This document shows positions 40,382-49,423 of a stretch of 64,000 bases of DNA, piece by piece (position 1 is the first letter of the stretch; every line of letters begins with the position of its first letter). Made by a program: the position numbers and the translations under genes. Source of the DNA: JAVBMP01 sp031552195 (GTDB lineage: Bacteria; Desulfobacterota; Desulfovibrionia; Desulfovibrionales; Desulfovibrionaceae); the NCBI GenBank assembly GCA_031552195.1, contig JAVBMT010000001.1, forward strand, positions 1-64,000. The letters run 5' to 3'. The notes beneath the pieces were generated by a model, which saw only the letters and a list, made by a program, of their open reading frames with translations, ran no database searches and was not told the origin of the DNA.

Positions 40382-41233
40382 ATGCCAACCAAAATTGTTC
40401 AAAAAACCTCCCTGATTCCGGGGCAAACAACCCGTCTGGTGCTGGATGCCCCGGAAATAGCGCGCACGGCCAAACCGGGAAATTTCGTCATCCTGCGCGT
40501 TAACGAAACCGGCGAGCGTTTTCCTTTGACGGTTGCGGACACGGATGCGGAAGCCGGCACCATAACCATAGTCTATCTGATTATGGGCAAGAGCACGGCC
40601 ATGCTGGACGCCCTTAACGAAGGCGATTACATCGCCGATCTTTGCGGCCCCTTGGGGAAAGCCACCAAAATCGAAAAAATCGGAACCGTCATCTGTGTCG
40701 GCGGCGGCACCGGCATTGCCGCCATGCATCACATAGCCAAAGGGCACCATGAGGCCGGAAATTACGTTGTGGCCATCATCGGCGCGCGCAACAAAGACCT
40801 GCTGCTCTTTTACAATGAGCTTTCCGCCTTCTGCGACGAAGTGCTGGTCTCAACCGACGACGGCAGTTTCGGCCACAAAGGCCTGGTCACGGACCTTCTG
40901 GTGGACAGGCTGGAAAAGGACAAATCAGTCAAAGAGGTCGTCGGCATCGGCCCGGTTCCCATGATGCAGGCCGTGGCCAACGCCACCAAGCCTTTCGGCG
41001 TTCACACCACCGTCAGCCTGAACTCCATTATGGTGGACGGAATAGGCATGTGCGGAGCCTGCCGCGTTACCGTTGGCGGCGAAGTGAAATTCACCTGCGT
41101 CGACGGCCCGGAATTTGACGGCCACAAGGTTGACTTTGCGGAACTTCGGCAGAGGCTGGGCGCTTTCAAGCCCCTGGAAAAACTTTCACACGAAGAATAC
41201 AGGTGCAAGTGTCATGAGCAGCAATCCAAGTAA
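40382..41233 (+). CDS. nfnA: NfnA: NAD(H)-dependent reduced ferredoxin:NADP+ oxidoreductase, FAD/[2Fe-2S] subunit
   Basis: NfnA, with NfnB, couples NADH and ferredoxin oxidation to NADP reduction by electron bifurcation in the cytoplasm. The 283-residue protein has a ferredoxin-NADP reductase fold: FAD part with FVILRVNETGERFPLTVAD, then the NAD part CVGGGTGIAAMHH and IGARNKDLLLFYNEL, and a [2Fe-2S] binding tail with GMCGACRVTVGGEVKFTCVDGP. It is similar to sulfide dehydrogenase subunit SudB. nfnB overlaps its last 20 bases, so the two are translationally coupled. Confidence 0.94.
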   Translation: MPTKIVQKTSLIPGQTTRLVLDAPEIARTAKPGNFVILRVNETGERFPLTVADTDAEAGTITIVYLIMGKSTAMLDALNEGDYIADLCGPLGKATKIEKIGTVICVGGGTGIAAMHHIAKGHHEAGNYVVAIIGARNKDLLLFYNELSAFCDEVLVSTDDGSFGHKGLVTDLLVDRLEKDKSVKEVVGIGPVPMMQAVANATKPFGVHTTVSLNSIMVDGIGMCGACRVTVGGEVKFTCVDGPEFDGHKVDFAELRQRLGAFKPLEKLSHEEYRCKCHEQQSK

Positions 41234-42632
41234 AACCAGAGTTGAAATGCCTTGCCAGCCGCCCAAAGAGCGGGTGTGCAACTTTAACGAGGTCGCTCTC
41301 GGCTACAGCGAGCAAGACGCCATGACCGAGGCCAAGCGCTGTTTGCAGTGCAAAAAGCCGCTTTGCGTCAGCGGTTGCCCGGTTGAAGTTCCCATTAAAG
41401 ACTTTATCGGCAAGCTGGCGCAAAACGACGTGCCCGGCGCTTATGCCGTAATAAAGAGCACCAACAGCCTGCCCGCCATCTGCGGCCGGGTTTGCCCGCA
41501 GGAAAACCAGTGTGAAGGCAAATGCATCCTGAACGCCAAGGGCAACCCTGTCGCCATCGGCCGCCTTGAGCGCTATGTGGCCGACACGTTCATGTCAAGC
41601 GAGGCTTGCGAGGTGATTACGGGTGAACCGGCCTGCGCGCTAACCGACCCCTCGCTCAAGGTCGCCTGCATCGGGGCCGGGCCGGCCTCCATAACCGCCG
41701 CCGGCTCTCTGGCCGCGCGCGGCGTGCATGTTACCGTGTTCGAGGCGCTGCACGAACTGGGCGGCGTTCTGGTCTACGGAATTCCGGAATTCCGCCTGCC
41801 CAAATCAAAGGTCGTGCAAAAGGAAATAGCCGCCCTGAAAGATTTGGGCGTAACCTTCCACACCAACTGGGTTGGCGGGAAGACCTTTAAAATCCAAGAT
41901 TTGTTCGATCAGGGCTTCAAAGCCGTGTTTGTCGGCGTTGGAGCCGGACTGCCGAAATTTTTCGGCATAGAGGGCGAAAACGCCCCTGGCGTCATGTCAG
42001 CCAACGAATATCTGACCCGCGTAAATCTCGGCCGCGCCTATGATTTCCCCAATTACGACACCCCGCTTACGCGCGGCAAGAACGTTACGGTTTACGGCGG
42101 CGGCAACGTGGCCATGGACGCGGCCAGGGCTGCCTTGCGCCTTGGCGCGGAAAGCGTGAGCATCGTCTACCGTCGCGCCAAGGAAGAAATGCCCGCCCGG
42201 CATGAAGAATTGGAACACGCCGAGGAAGAGGGCGTGATTCTGGAGCTGCTGTCCGCGCCTGTAAAATTCACCCTTGACGAAAACGGCAATTTGGCCGGCG
42301 TTGTCTTGCAGGATATGGAACTCGGCGAGCCGGACGCTTCCGGGCGGCGCAGCCCTGTGCCCATTCCGGGCAAAACCAGGGAACTGAAGACGGACCTGGC
42401 CATTATCGCCCTGGGAACCCAGGCCAACCGCGTGCTGCTGGAAGAAACGCCCGGCCTTCCGCTTTCCAAGCGCGGTTATATTGAAGTGAACGATGCAGGC
42501 GAAACCGGCATTCCCAACGTGTTTGCCGGAGGCGACATAGTTACCGGAGCGGCCACGGTCATCAAGGCCATGGGCGCCGGACGGCGGGCCGCCAAAACCA
42601 TTGCCGCCCGCCTCGGCCTGAACGCGGACTGA
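41214..42632 (+). CDS. nfnB: NfnB: NADP-dependent, FAD/[4Fe-4S] subunit of the bifurcating oxidoreductase
   Basis: NfnB (472 aa) carries the bifurcating FAD, two [4Fe-4S] clusters and the NADPH site. N-terminal cluster cysteines appear as CLQCKKPLCVSGCP and CGRVCPQENQCEGKC, then GAGPASITAAGSLAARG (FAD), GVLVYGIPEFRLP, and YGGGNVAMDAARAALRLGAESV with the NADP-binding YRRAKEEMPAR, all as in GltB-small-subunit-like proteins. ATG at 41214 overlaps nfnA by 20 bases. A glutamate synthase small subunit is the alternative, but the direct nfnA neighbour argues for Nfn. Confidence 0.94.
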   Translation: MSSNPSKTRVEMPCQPPKERVCNFNEVALGYSEQDAMTEAKRCLQCKKPLCVSGCPVEVPIKDFIGKLAQNDVPGAYAVIKSTNSLPAICGRVCPQENQCEGKCILNAKGNPVAIGRLERYVADTFMSSEACEVITGEPACALTDPSLKVACIGAGPASITAAGSLAARGVHVTVFEALHELGGVLVYGIPEFRLPKSKVVQKEIAALKDLGVTFHTNWVGGKTFKIQDLFDQGFKAVFVGVGAGLPKFFGIEGENAPGVMSANEYLTRVNLGRAYDFPNYDTPLTRGKNVTVYGGGNVAMDAARAALRLGAESVSIVYRRAKEEMPARHEELEHAEEEGVILELLSAPVKFTLDENGNLAGVVLQDMELGEPDASGRRSPVPIPGKTRELKTDLAIIALGTQANRVLLEETPGLPLSKRGYIEVNDAGETGIPNVFAGGDIVTGAATVIKAMGAGRRAAKTIAARLGLNAD

Positions 42633-42642
42633 CCTGACTGAT

Positions 42643-42690
42643 AAAGGCAAAGCTGCGAAACGCCTCGGCGCGAAACAGCTTTGCCTTTGC
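42643..42690 (+). terminator. Terminator of nfnAB
   Basis: A perfect 13-bp stem (42643-42655 with 42676-42688), AAAGGCAAAGCTG and its complement, encloses a 20-base loop with a small inner GC hairpin. It starts 10 bases after the nfnB stop; the right arm ends in TTT. Confidence 0.7.
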
Positions 42691-42870
42691 AAGCCTGGAA
42701 CACCATTATTTTATGAATTTGCGCCCGCCCGCCGCGCACTTTACGGGCGTTTTCCGGGCGCAGGCCGGGCAGGAGTCATCTTGTCCGTTACAGGGTAAAA
42801 TTTTTTTGGGCACGGTGTTAACTGACTGGTTAATAATTTAACAAGCTCACCCAAATATGGAGGTTGCGTC

Positions 42871-43932
42871 ATGAAAGGATTCGGTATTATCCATCCTGGA
42901 AAATCCGTCGGCTGGCTGGAAAAAGACAAACCCAAGGCCGGACTGCTGGACGCCGTTCTGGAACCCATAGCCATCACTCCCTGCAGCTCGGACGTGCACA
43001 GCGCCTTTGAAGTAGGCGACCTTCCCTGGCTCCATAACCGTATTCTCGGCCACGAAGTTGTAGGACGGATCATTGAGGTCGGCGGCAGCGTCAAGGATTT
43101 CAAGGTGGGCGATGTCGTCGTCGTTCCCGCCGCCACGCCGGATTGGCTTTGCCCGGACATTGAAGACGGGCCTGTCGGCCATACCAATAAAATGGGCGGA
43201 GCGGTGCGCCTTTCCAACACCATAGACGGTGGTTTGGCCGAATTCGTTATGGTGCCGCAGGCGGACATGAACCTGGCCCTTTTGCCGGACAACGTATCGC
43301 TGGAAAGCGCCTGTATGTGCACTGACATGGTGCCCACCGGTTTCCGCGGGGCCGATATGGCCAACATTCAATACGGAGATGACGTATGCGTCGTCGGCAT
43401 CGGCCCTGTCGGCCTGATGGCCCTTTTAGGGGCGAAGCTGCGCGGGGCCTCCAACATCTTCGCCGTGGGCAGCCGACCGAACTGCGTTGCGCTGGCGAGA
43501 GAATACGGCGCGAACGAAGTGTTGAACTACAAAGACGGCCCGATTGAGGAGCAGGTGCTTAAACTGACCAAAAACAAGGGCGTTGACCGCGTGATTATCG
43601 CCGGCGGCGGACCCAAAGTGGTTGAGCAGGCCTTCAAGATGACCAAATGGGGCGCGACTATAGCCAACATTGACATGTATACCGACCCTAAAGGCATCAA
43701 TATTCCGCTTCTGGCCGCCGGTTTCGGCATAGGCGACAAAAAGTTCGTTGGCGGGCTTTGCTTCGGCGGGCGCCGCTACACCGAACGCTTTTTGAAAATG
43801 GTGGCCTGCGGGCGCATAGACCCGAGCAAGATGATCACCCACCGGTTCGAGGGACTGGATTCGGCGGAAAAGGCCTTTAATCTTATGCACAACAAACCCG
43901 CCGACCTGATCAAGCCTTTCATCAGAATGTAA
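42871..43932 (+). CDS. NADP-dependent secondary alcohol dehydrogenase, zinc type (MDR family)
   Basis: The 353-residue protein closely follows the Thermoanaerobacter brockii-type enzyme that interconverts secondary alcohols and ketones with NADP(H). Catalytic zinc ligands are C38 (TPCSSDVH), H61-E62 (LGHEVVG) and D152 (CTDMVPTGF). The Rossmann start is VGIGPVGLMALLGAKLRG, and the downstream GSRP motif is the NADP(H)-discriminating loop. ATG 42871 has GGAGG upstream. The gene sits behind nfnAB, separated by a terminator and its own 180-base leader. Confidence 0.94.
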   Translation: MKGFGIIHPGKSVGWLEKDKPKAGLLDAVLEPIAITPCSSDVHSAFEVGDLPWLHNRILGHEVVGRIIEVGGSVKDFKVGDVVVVPAATPDWLCPDIEDGPVGHTNKMGGAVRLSNTIDGGLAEFVMVPQADMNLALLPDNVSLESACMCTDMVPTGFRGADMANIQYGDDVCVVGIGPVGLMALLGAKLRGASNIFAVGSRPNCVALAREYGANEVLNYKDGPIEEQVLKLTKNKGVDRVIIAGGGPKVVEQAFKMTKWGATIANIDMYTDPKGINIPLLAAGFGIGDKKFVGGLCFGGRRYTERFLKMVACGRIDPSKMITHRFEGLDSAEKAFNLMHNKPADLIKPFIRM

Positions 43933-43945
43933 GCAAGGCGCGGAA

Positions 43946-43998
43946 ACAGATCCAATGAAGAAGGCCGGGAATTTCCCGGCCTTCTTCATTGGATCTGT
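43946..43998. terminator. 53-base near-perfect palindrome between adh and tRNA-Met
   Basis: Two 26-base arms (43946-43971 and 43973-43998) are exact inverted copies around a single central base, which would give a 24-bp or longer hairpin. It lies 14 bases after the dehydrogenase stop and 8 bases from the tRNA 3' end on the other strand. The right arm is followed by AAAATTT. It can serve as bidirectional terminator for the two convergent genes. Confidence 0.65.
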
Positions 43999-44006
43999 AA
44001 AATTTC

Positions 44007-44083
44007 TGGTAGCGAGGGAGGGACTTGAACCCCCGACACTGCGGATATGAACCGCATGCTCTAACCAACTGAGCTACCTCGCC
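44007..44083 (-). tRNA. tRNA-Met (CAT), CCA encoded
   Basis: Read on the minus strand the 77 bases fold as a tRNA: acceptor GGCGAGG with CCTCGCT, D-arm AGCTCAGTTGGTTAGAGCA, anticodon stem TGCGG/CCGCA with loop TTCATAT (anticodon CAT), T-arm GGGGGTTCAAGTCCCTC, discriminator A and CCA. The anticodon stem lacks the three G-C pairs and the first pair is not the C1-A72 mismatch of an initiator, so it is elongator Met, or Ile2 if the C is modified to lysidine. The first pair is a G-U wobble. Confidence 0.95.
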
Positions 44084-44114
44084 ATGGGCTACGCGCTGAT
44101 ATTGACAAAGAGTG

Positions 44115-44143
44115 TGTTTACCTAAAAGTCAGGCGCTTGGCAA
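44115..44143 (-). promoter_or_regulatory. Candidate promoter of tRNA-Met
   Basis: TTGCCA (44138-44143) and TAAACA (44115-44120) on the minus strand are 17 bases apart, about 32 bases before the tRNA 5' end, a normal distance for a tRNA transcript. Confidence 0.45.
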
Positions 44144-44190
44144 GACGTTTTTTCATGCGTTCCGCTTTTTTTCCCTGCCGGATATGCAGC

Positions 44191-45327
44191 CTAAATATTT
44201 CTTGCCATAACCTCTTGTAATATTTCGTTATATATTTTGCTTATCCGTTGCAGGCGGAATTCCTGGCTGAAAAGAGCGGAAGCGGCGCGGTTTTGCGCGG
44301 CAAGCCCAGCCAGCCTGGCGGGGTTGCCCAGCAGAGCCTCGATTTTTTCCGCGGCTTCCTCAATATCGCCGGGGCGGAAAAGAAGTCCATCCGTCGGTCC
44401 GGCTTCAGACAGGGCTTCCGGTATGCCGCCCACATCGCTGCCCAAAGCCGGAATGCCGAGGCTCATTGCTTCAAGCAAGGTATTGGGCTGCGATTCGGAA
44501 AAAGAGGGAATGACGAACAGGGAAAAGGTTTGCAGATAATTCGCCACATTTTCCGTGGGGGGAACCAGCCTGACGTGCGAGGAAATGCCCAGGCTCCGGC
44601 ATAGCGGGGCGAAGCTTTCCTCCGTCACCCCCACGATGACCAGGTCCGCCCCGTATTTATGGGCGAAACCGCCGAGGGCGAAGGCCCGCAGGAGCGTTTC
44701 AACCCCCTTGTTAGGTTTGTCGTTGGCGACGCAGCCGATAATGGGCCTGGCGAATTCAGTTGCCGTGCGTCCTTCCGCCAGATTCAGGGCCTGAAGCGTT
44801 TCTTCGCGCGTAAGTGTGGTTTGCAGGCGTTCCGGCGGAATGCTGTTGTAAACCAGGTGGCAGCGTTTTTTGCGCCATAACAGCGGCAAGGTGGCGGCGC
44901 AAGCCCGCGAGTTCACGATATAGGCCTTTATTCCGGGCAACAGATAGGGCAGGGGATTGCGCGGACGGTAAATCACGCCCCGGTGCATGCAGCAGGCCAC
45001 TGGCAAGCGCCGCAAAAACCATATCAGCCCCCAGAAAGCCGCCAGTTTTATGCCCCGGTTATGAAAAACGTGCAGGGCAACCGGGCCGGGATGTTCCGGG
45101 TTTTCCGCCATGGCTCTGATTTCAGCTTCTAAAGCTTTTCCAGCCGCAAAAAATCCCTTGGGCAGGTCGCGCCAGGGAATGCTCGGGTCAAGCGGGCGCA
45201 GGGCGCTTGCCGGCGGCGTGAAAAAGCGCAGCCGGTGTCCGGCGGACATGAGGCCGCGCGCCAGGTACAAGGCCTGGCGCGTTCCGCCGCTGGTGTTTCC
45301 GGCTGTGGTCAGAAGGATTATATTCAT
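44191..45327 (-). CDS. Glycosyltransferase family 4 protein
   Basis: The 378-residue protein is a GT-B glycosyltransferase of the GT4 family, likely adding a sugar to LPS core or O-antigen. It starts IILLTTAGNTSGGTRQALYLARGL (acceptor N-domain), and the donor C-domain has GCVANDKPNKGVETLLRAFA, VRLVPPTENVANYLQTFSLFVIPSFSESQPNTLLEAMSLGIPALGSDVGGIPEAL, which contains the E-x7-E nucleotide-sugar motif. It is the last gene before tRNA-Met in a leftward envelope cluster, downstream of the ligase by 66 bases. Confidence 0.92.
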   Translation of the reverse strand: MNIILLTTAGNTSGGTRQALYLARGLMSAGHRLRFFTPPASALRPLDPSIPWRDLPKGFFAAGKALEAEIRAMAENPEHPGPVALHVFHNRGIKLAAFWGLIWFLRRLPVACCMHRGVIYRPRNPLPYLLPGIKAYIVNSRACAATLPLLWRKKRCHLVYNSIPPERLQTTLTREETLQALNLAEGRTATEFARPIIGCVANDKPNKGVETLLRAFALGGFAHKYGADLVIVGVTEESFAPLCRSLGISSHVRLVPPTENVANYLQTFSLFVIPSFSESQPNTLLEAMSLGIPALGSDVGGIPEALSEAGPTDGLLFRPGDIEEAAEKIEALLGNPARLAGLAAQNRAASALFSQEFRLQRISKIYNEILQEVMARNI

Positions 45328-45393
45328 AGGCGTCGGTATGTTTGGAAAAGCGTTTTGCGGGTTATCGCCAATGCCGGGGCGCAGTTTCAGCCT

Positions 45394-46812
45394 TCACGCG
45401 GGCGCTTCCGGCTGGCTCGCCGGCGTGCCGCGCGGGTTGCGCGTCTGCGCGCTCTCGCAGGCTAAAAAACCGAAAACGAGCATGAGTATGCCGCCGGTAG
45501 GCGGGGTGTAAAGCGGTGCTTCGAAAAGCATTATCACCAGGTAGTAGCAGAGCAGGGGCAGGGTTACGCCCAGCGTTTCGCGTTTTATCACAGCGTAGCC
45601 GAAGGTCAGGAAGAACAGGGCGGCGAAAAGGCTTGTGCCTATAATGCCGGTTTCCGCCAGCAGCATAAGCCACTGGTTGTGCGCGTGGGTGAGAACCAGG
45701 GTGTCGAAAAAGACCGTCCAGCGGCCCAGCTGCTCTTTCAGGCGGCCGATGTTCTCTATGGTGTATTCCCGGTGCAGGTCGGTAAAACTGTTTATGCCGT
45801 TGCCGATCACCGGGCTGCGCGTAAAGCCTTTCCAGGCGCTTTCCCAGGCCGGCTTGCGCGACTGGAAGGTCGCGTCTTCAGTTATGTTCGTAACCACCTT
45901 GACCATGCGGGTTATGGAATGCCCCGGCATATACTGGCGGGTGGCCGGGTTGAGCACAAGGATCAGGTAGATGGAAAGGCCTGAAACGGCGCAGACCAGG
46001 AATATCTTACGCAGTTTCGGCCTGCGCCAGATATGTTTTCCCCAAAACGCCAGGGCTATGGCTGAACAACTGAAAAGCGAGGCGCGCGAACCGCAGAGGA
46101 TGATGAAGATATAGGCCAGCAGGGTTCCGGCGAGCGCCACCTTGCGCCTGGTCAGGAGGCTGAAAAAACGGTTTATCAGGAAGTTGAACGCCCCTATGGT
46201 TCGCAGAATCGGCCTTTCATGCCTTATGTTTTCCCATAGCGGAACAGGCTGCGGTTCGGCTTTCGGGGAAAAAAGAAAAGCGCAGCCGGACAGCACTATG
46301 GTGGAGGCAAGAAAGCCAAGATCGTTGTGGTGGGCGAGCAGCCAGATAAAGCGGCTTGAACTGAAAAGCGCCGCCAGAGGCCGGGTGAGCAGAACATAGG
46401 GCAGGAGCAACACCACGCTGGCCAGAAAAACTCCCGGCAGATAGCGGGTAAAAGGCTCGCCTCCGGGATCGCGCCTGGCCTGGCCGGCGAAGTAGAGGGC
46501 GAAACCTCCAATGAAAGAAAAGCAGAGCACCTGCACGACGGCGAACTTGACATCAAAGATGCAGAATTGCGCAACGATGTACAGAATGAAACTCCAGCCC
46601 AGCAGGGCGTAAAAGGAAAAAAGACGCAAACGGCCCAGAATGAGTAGAAACACGCCGAAAGCTGCGAGGATCAGGGACGGGGTAGCCAGGGAAATTCCGC
46701 TCACCACGCAGAACAGAAGGGCGATGGTTACGAACAGGATAATATTGGCACAGGCCAGTTCAAGGCCGGAAAACAGCCTGGCCTGTTCAGGCGGAGTTAT
46801 GCTTGTTTTCAT
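45394..46812 (-). CDS. O-antigen ligase/polymerase family membrane protein
   Basis: The 472-residue protein has about ten hydrophobic segments and a long periplasmic loop (about 290-390) that carries the Wzy_C/WaaL motif THAHNQWLMLLAETGIIGTS. WaaL-type enzymes join O-antigen to lipid A-core at the periplasmic side; polymerases of the same fold cannot be ruled out. The start overlaps the MFS gene stop by 4 bases, and the GT4 gene lies downstream, so they form one transcription unit. Confidence 0.88.
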   Translation of the reverse strand: MKTSITPPEQARLFSGLELACANIILFVTIALLFCVVSGISLATPSLILAAFGVFLLILGRLRLFSFYALLGWSFILYIVAQFCIFDVKFAVVQVLCFSFIGGFALYFAGQARRDPGGEPFTRYLPGVFLASVVLLLPYVLLTRPLAALFSSSRFIWLLAHHNDLGFLASTIVLSGCAFLFSPKAEPQPVPLWENIRHERPILRTIGAFNFLINRFFSLLTRRKVALAGTLLAYIFIILCGSRASLFSCSAIALAFWGKHIWRRPKLRKIFLVCAVSGLSIYLILVLNPATRQYMPGHSITRMVKVVTNITEDATFQSRKPAWESAWKGFTRSPVIGNGINSFTDLHREYTIENIGRLKEQLGRWTVFFDTLVLTHAHNQWLMLLAETGIIGTSLFAALFFLTFGYAVIKRETLGVTLPLLCYYLVIMLFEAPLYTPPTGGILMLVFGFLACESAQTRNPRGTPASQPEAPA

Positions 46813-48029
46813 TTGTCGGGCCGTTCTTTGGATTTTTTGGGCGCAGGGGTCAATGTTGAAATAAGAACCATTAAAAGGGCCACGCCAGTGGCGCAGAAAA
46901 AGGCCGCCGACGGGGAAATTTTGTGGTAAACGAGGGCGAAAGAAACGGGGGCCACGCTCTGGGCCAGGCGCATCAGCATGCTGTGCGTCGACATTATGGC
47001 CGCTTTTTGCTCAACCGGCGCGCGGCTGACCTGAAGCATGCCGATCAGCGGGGTATTTATGCCCTGCCCGAAGCCGTAAAAAAGCAGAGGCAGCACGAAC
47101 ATCCATAGGCCGGGAACGAAAGGCATGGCCAGCAGGGCCGCGGCGTAGCAGCACTGGCTTACGACAAGCAGGCTGCGCATGCTGAAACGCCTGGTCAGTC
47201 GGCCGAGAAACGCCGCCGCCACGCAGGAGGACAGCGACATGCACATGGCCAGCAGGCCTATATGGGTCGGGGTGGCGGCGAATTTGCTTTCCTGCATTAC
47301 CGGCAGGCAAGTTATCACCACCCCGTAGAGCATCATGAAAGTCAGGAAACCGAGCGCGAAAAGCATAATGGTGTATTTGTTGCGCATGGCCTCCCATGAG
47401 GTGCGCCAGTAGCTTTTCATGTCTCCGCTACGTTCGCCCGGAGCGAGTTTGACCATGAAAGCCACGGCCAGCGGCAACAGGGCGAGCAGAGACAGCAGAA
47501 AGGAGAAGCGCCAGTGCACGGCTCCTGACAGGCCGCCCAAAGCCGGGGCCAGGGCGGTTCCCGCGCTCAAAACCGCCGAGTTGTAGCCCATTACGCTGGT
47601 AAGTTCGTGTTTTTGATAACGGTCGGCCAGCATTACGCTGGGCAAAAACCCCAGGGCGGTTGAACCGAGCCCCTGCAGAAAACGCCAGAACAGCAGCGCC
47701 GTGAAGCTTTGCGCCGTAGCGCAGGCTATGCCGCCCAGGGCGAAAAGGATGAGGGTCGGGAAAAGCACCGGTTTCCGGCCGTAACGGTCGGCCAGCATGC
47801 CGACCAGCGGCAGTATGAACACGCTGGGCAGGGTAAAGATGGCTATAACCCAGGCTACCTCCGCCGTGGTGACGGAAAATTCCTTCATGATCGAAGGCAG
47901 CACCGGCGTGACCCCGGCCACCCCTATGGTCATGATCAGGGTCATGCTGAAGGCGATCATGGTGGGCCCGTCGGCGCAGACGCGTCGCAGGGAAGGCGCG
48001 GGTGTTTTGTTTTCCGTTGTCGCGTTCAT
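46809..48029 (-). CDS. MFS transporter, Bcr/CflA (DHA1)-like
   Basis: This 406-residue carrier has 12 predicted helices and the MFS loop motif LADRYGRKPVL between helices 2 and 3. It resembles drug/proton antiporters of the DHA1 group. Its substrate is unknown. It is paralogous to the next gene upstream (48198-49382), sharing GTALAPALGG, CCYAA and PGLWM..LP. It overlaps the ligase by 4 bases. Between the two carriers is a 168-base gap without features I can name. Envelope context suggests export of a lipid or sugar-linked compound, but that is inference. Confidence 0.88.
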   Translation of the reverse strand: MNATTENKTPAPSLRRVCADGPTMIAFSMTLIMTIGVAGVTPVLPSIMKEFSVTTAEVAWVIAIFTLPSVFILPLVGMLADRYGRKPVLFPTLILFALGGIACATAQSFTALLFWRFLQGLGSTALGFLPSVMLADRYQKHELTSVMGYNSAVLSAGTALAPALGGLSGAVHWRFSFLLSLLALLPLAVAFMVKLAPGERSGDMKSYWRTSWEAMRNKYTIMLFALGFLTFMMLYGVVITCLPVMQESKFAATPTHIGLLAMCMSLSSCVAAAFLGRLTRRFSMRSLLVVSQCCYAAALLAMPFVPGLWMFVLPLLFYGFGQGINTPLIGMLQVSRAPVEQKAAIMSTHSMLMRLAQSVAPVSFALVYHKISPSAAFFCATGVALLMVLISTLTPAPKKSKERPDK

Positions 48030-48197
48030 GTTTTTCCTGGAGCGGTTATTTTTTTGCCGGCGCTTTTATTGTTTTTTAAAGGCGAAAAAACAGATTCCAT
48101 TGCCCGCGCGCAATCCTGAAAATCTCGAAATGCCCGTTTCCGGAAAAGCTCCGCCCGTGTGCGGCGTCAGCCGCACGGCTGGCATTTCAGGCCCGCC

Positions 48198-49382
48198 TCA
48201 GGAAGCGTTTTCATTCAGCTTGCTTCTTGAGCGGGCCAGCAAAAGGCCCGTCAGCGCCATCATGATCAGGGCCAGGCCTGAACCGGCCATAAACGGAGCC
48301 CTGACGCCGATGCTCTGCGCGAGGTAGCTGAAAAACATCGGGGCCAGACCCTGGGAAAGGCAAAGTCCCATGCCGTAGGCCGACAGAACCGAGCCTCGCT
48401 GTTCAGGCGGGGAATTGGCGGCGATCAGGCTCATGACGATGGTGCTGGAAATTCCCATGCCCATCCCGAAAATAAACACCGGCAGGAACTGCATCCACAG
48501 GCCCGGCATTACGACCACCAGGGCGAAGGAGGCGGCATAGCAGAACTGGCCGACAAGCAGCAGGCGCGACAGGCGCGTCTTTTTGGACAGATGGGCGATG
48601 GAGGCCGCGCCAAGGGTAGCTCCGACGGACATGGTGGCCTGCACGTAGCCTATGAAGTGCGGGGGAGCCGCATAAAGCGAGTGGGCCAGAATGGGGAAAC
48701 AGGTCAGCAGCGGGCCGAACATCATGGAAAGGTTGCAAAACCCCAGCCCGATGAGCACCAGGACGTTCCGGCTGGAAATCGCCTTCAGCGAGGCGTCGAG
48801 ATATTCTTTCGGCGTGGAGCTGTTGCCGGATTTTTCCACTTTGACCCTGAGGCAGAAGAACAGGGTGAACAGGCCGAGCAGGGGCAGAATGAACACCAGG
48901 CGGTAATTGACGGCGGCCAGGGTTCCGCCGACGGCCGGGGCCAGGGCCGTGCCCAGATTGATGGCCGTTGAACTGAAGGCCATGGCCGTGACCAGTTCCG
49001 TTCCGCTGTAGCGGTCGGCCATTACCGTGACTGAAAGCATGGCGAAAGGCGTAGCGCTAAGGCCCTGGATAAAACGCAAGGCCAGCAGGCTGTTGAAATC
49101 CGGCGCCCATGCGCAGGCGGTTCCGCTGAGGATGAAAACAACCAGGGCCGGAGCCAGCACCGCCTTGTGGCCGTAACGGTCCGCGATGAACCCGGCGAAA
49201 GGGAGCAGTAAAATGCCCGGCAGGGTGAACACCGTTATGAGCAAGGAAGACTCAAGCTTTGAAACATTAAACATCAGCGCAAGTTCCGGAATGGCCGGAA
49301 CCAGGCTGGAAACGCCAATGGGGATAAGCGCGGCGATGCTTATGGCTGTAAGGAAAAACCTGTCTTTTAACATGGGATGCAT
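48198..49382 (-). CDS. MFS transporter, paralogue of the adjacent carrier
   Basis: The 394-residue carrier has 12 hydrophobic segments and the loop motif IADRYGHKAVL. It is likely a proton-coupled antiporter of unknown substrate. I chose ATG at 49382, with GGTGG upstream, over a longer frame. The two tandem carriers align through most of their length, with clear divergence, so the duplication is old. It follows the TVP38-family gene by 41 bases. Confidence 0.88.
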   Translation of the reverse strand: MHPMLKDRFFLTAISIAALIPIGVSSLVPAIPELALMFNVSKLESSLLITVFTLPGILLLPFAGFIADRYGHKAVLAPALVVFILSGTACAWAPDFNSLLALRFIQGLSATPFAMLSVTVMADRYSGTELVTAMAFSSTAINLGTALAPAVGGTLAAVNYRLVFILPLLGLFTLFFCLRVKVEKSGNSSTPKEYLDASLKAISSRNVLVLIGLGFCNLSMMFGPLLTCFPILAHSLYAAPPHFIGYVQATMSVGATLGAASIAHLSKKTRLSRLLLVGQFCYAASFALVVVMPGLWMQFLPVFIFGMGMGISSTIVMSLIAANSPPEQRGSVLSAYGMGLCLSQGLAPMFFSYLAQSIGVRAPFMAGSGLALIMMALTGLLLARSRSKLNENAS

Positions 49383-49423
49383 CGGGCCACCGGAACAAAA
49401 TAAAACGTTACAGGACAAATAGT

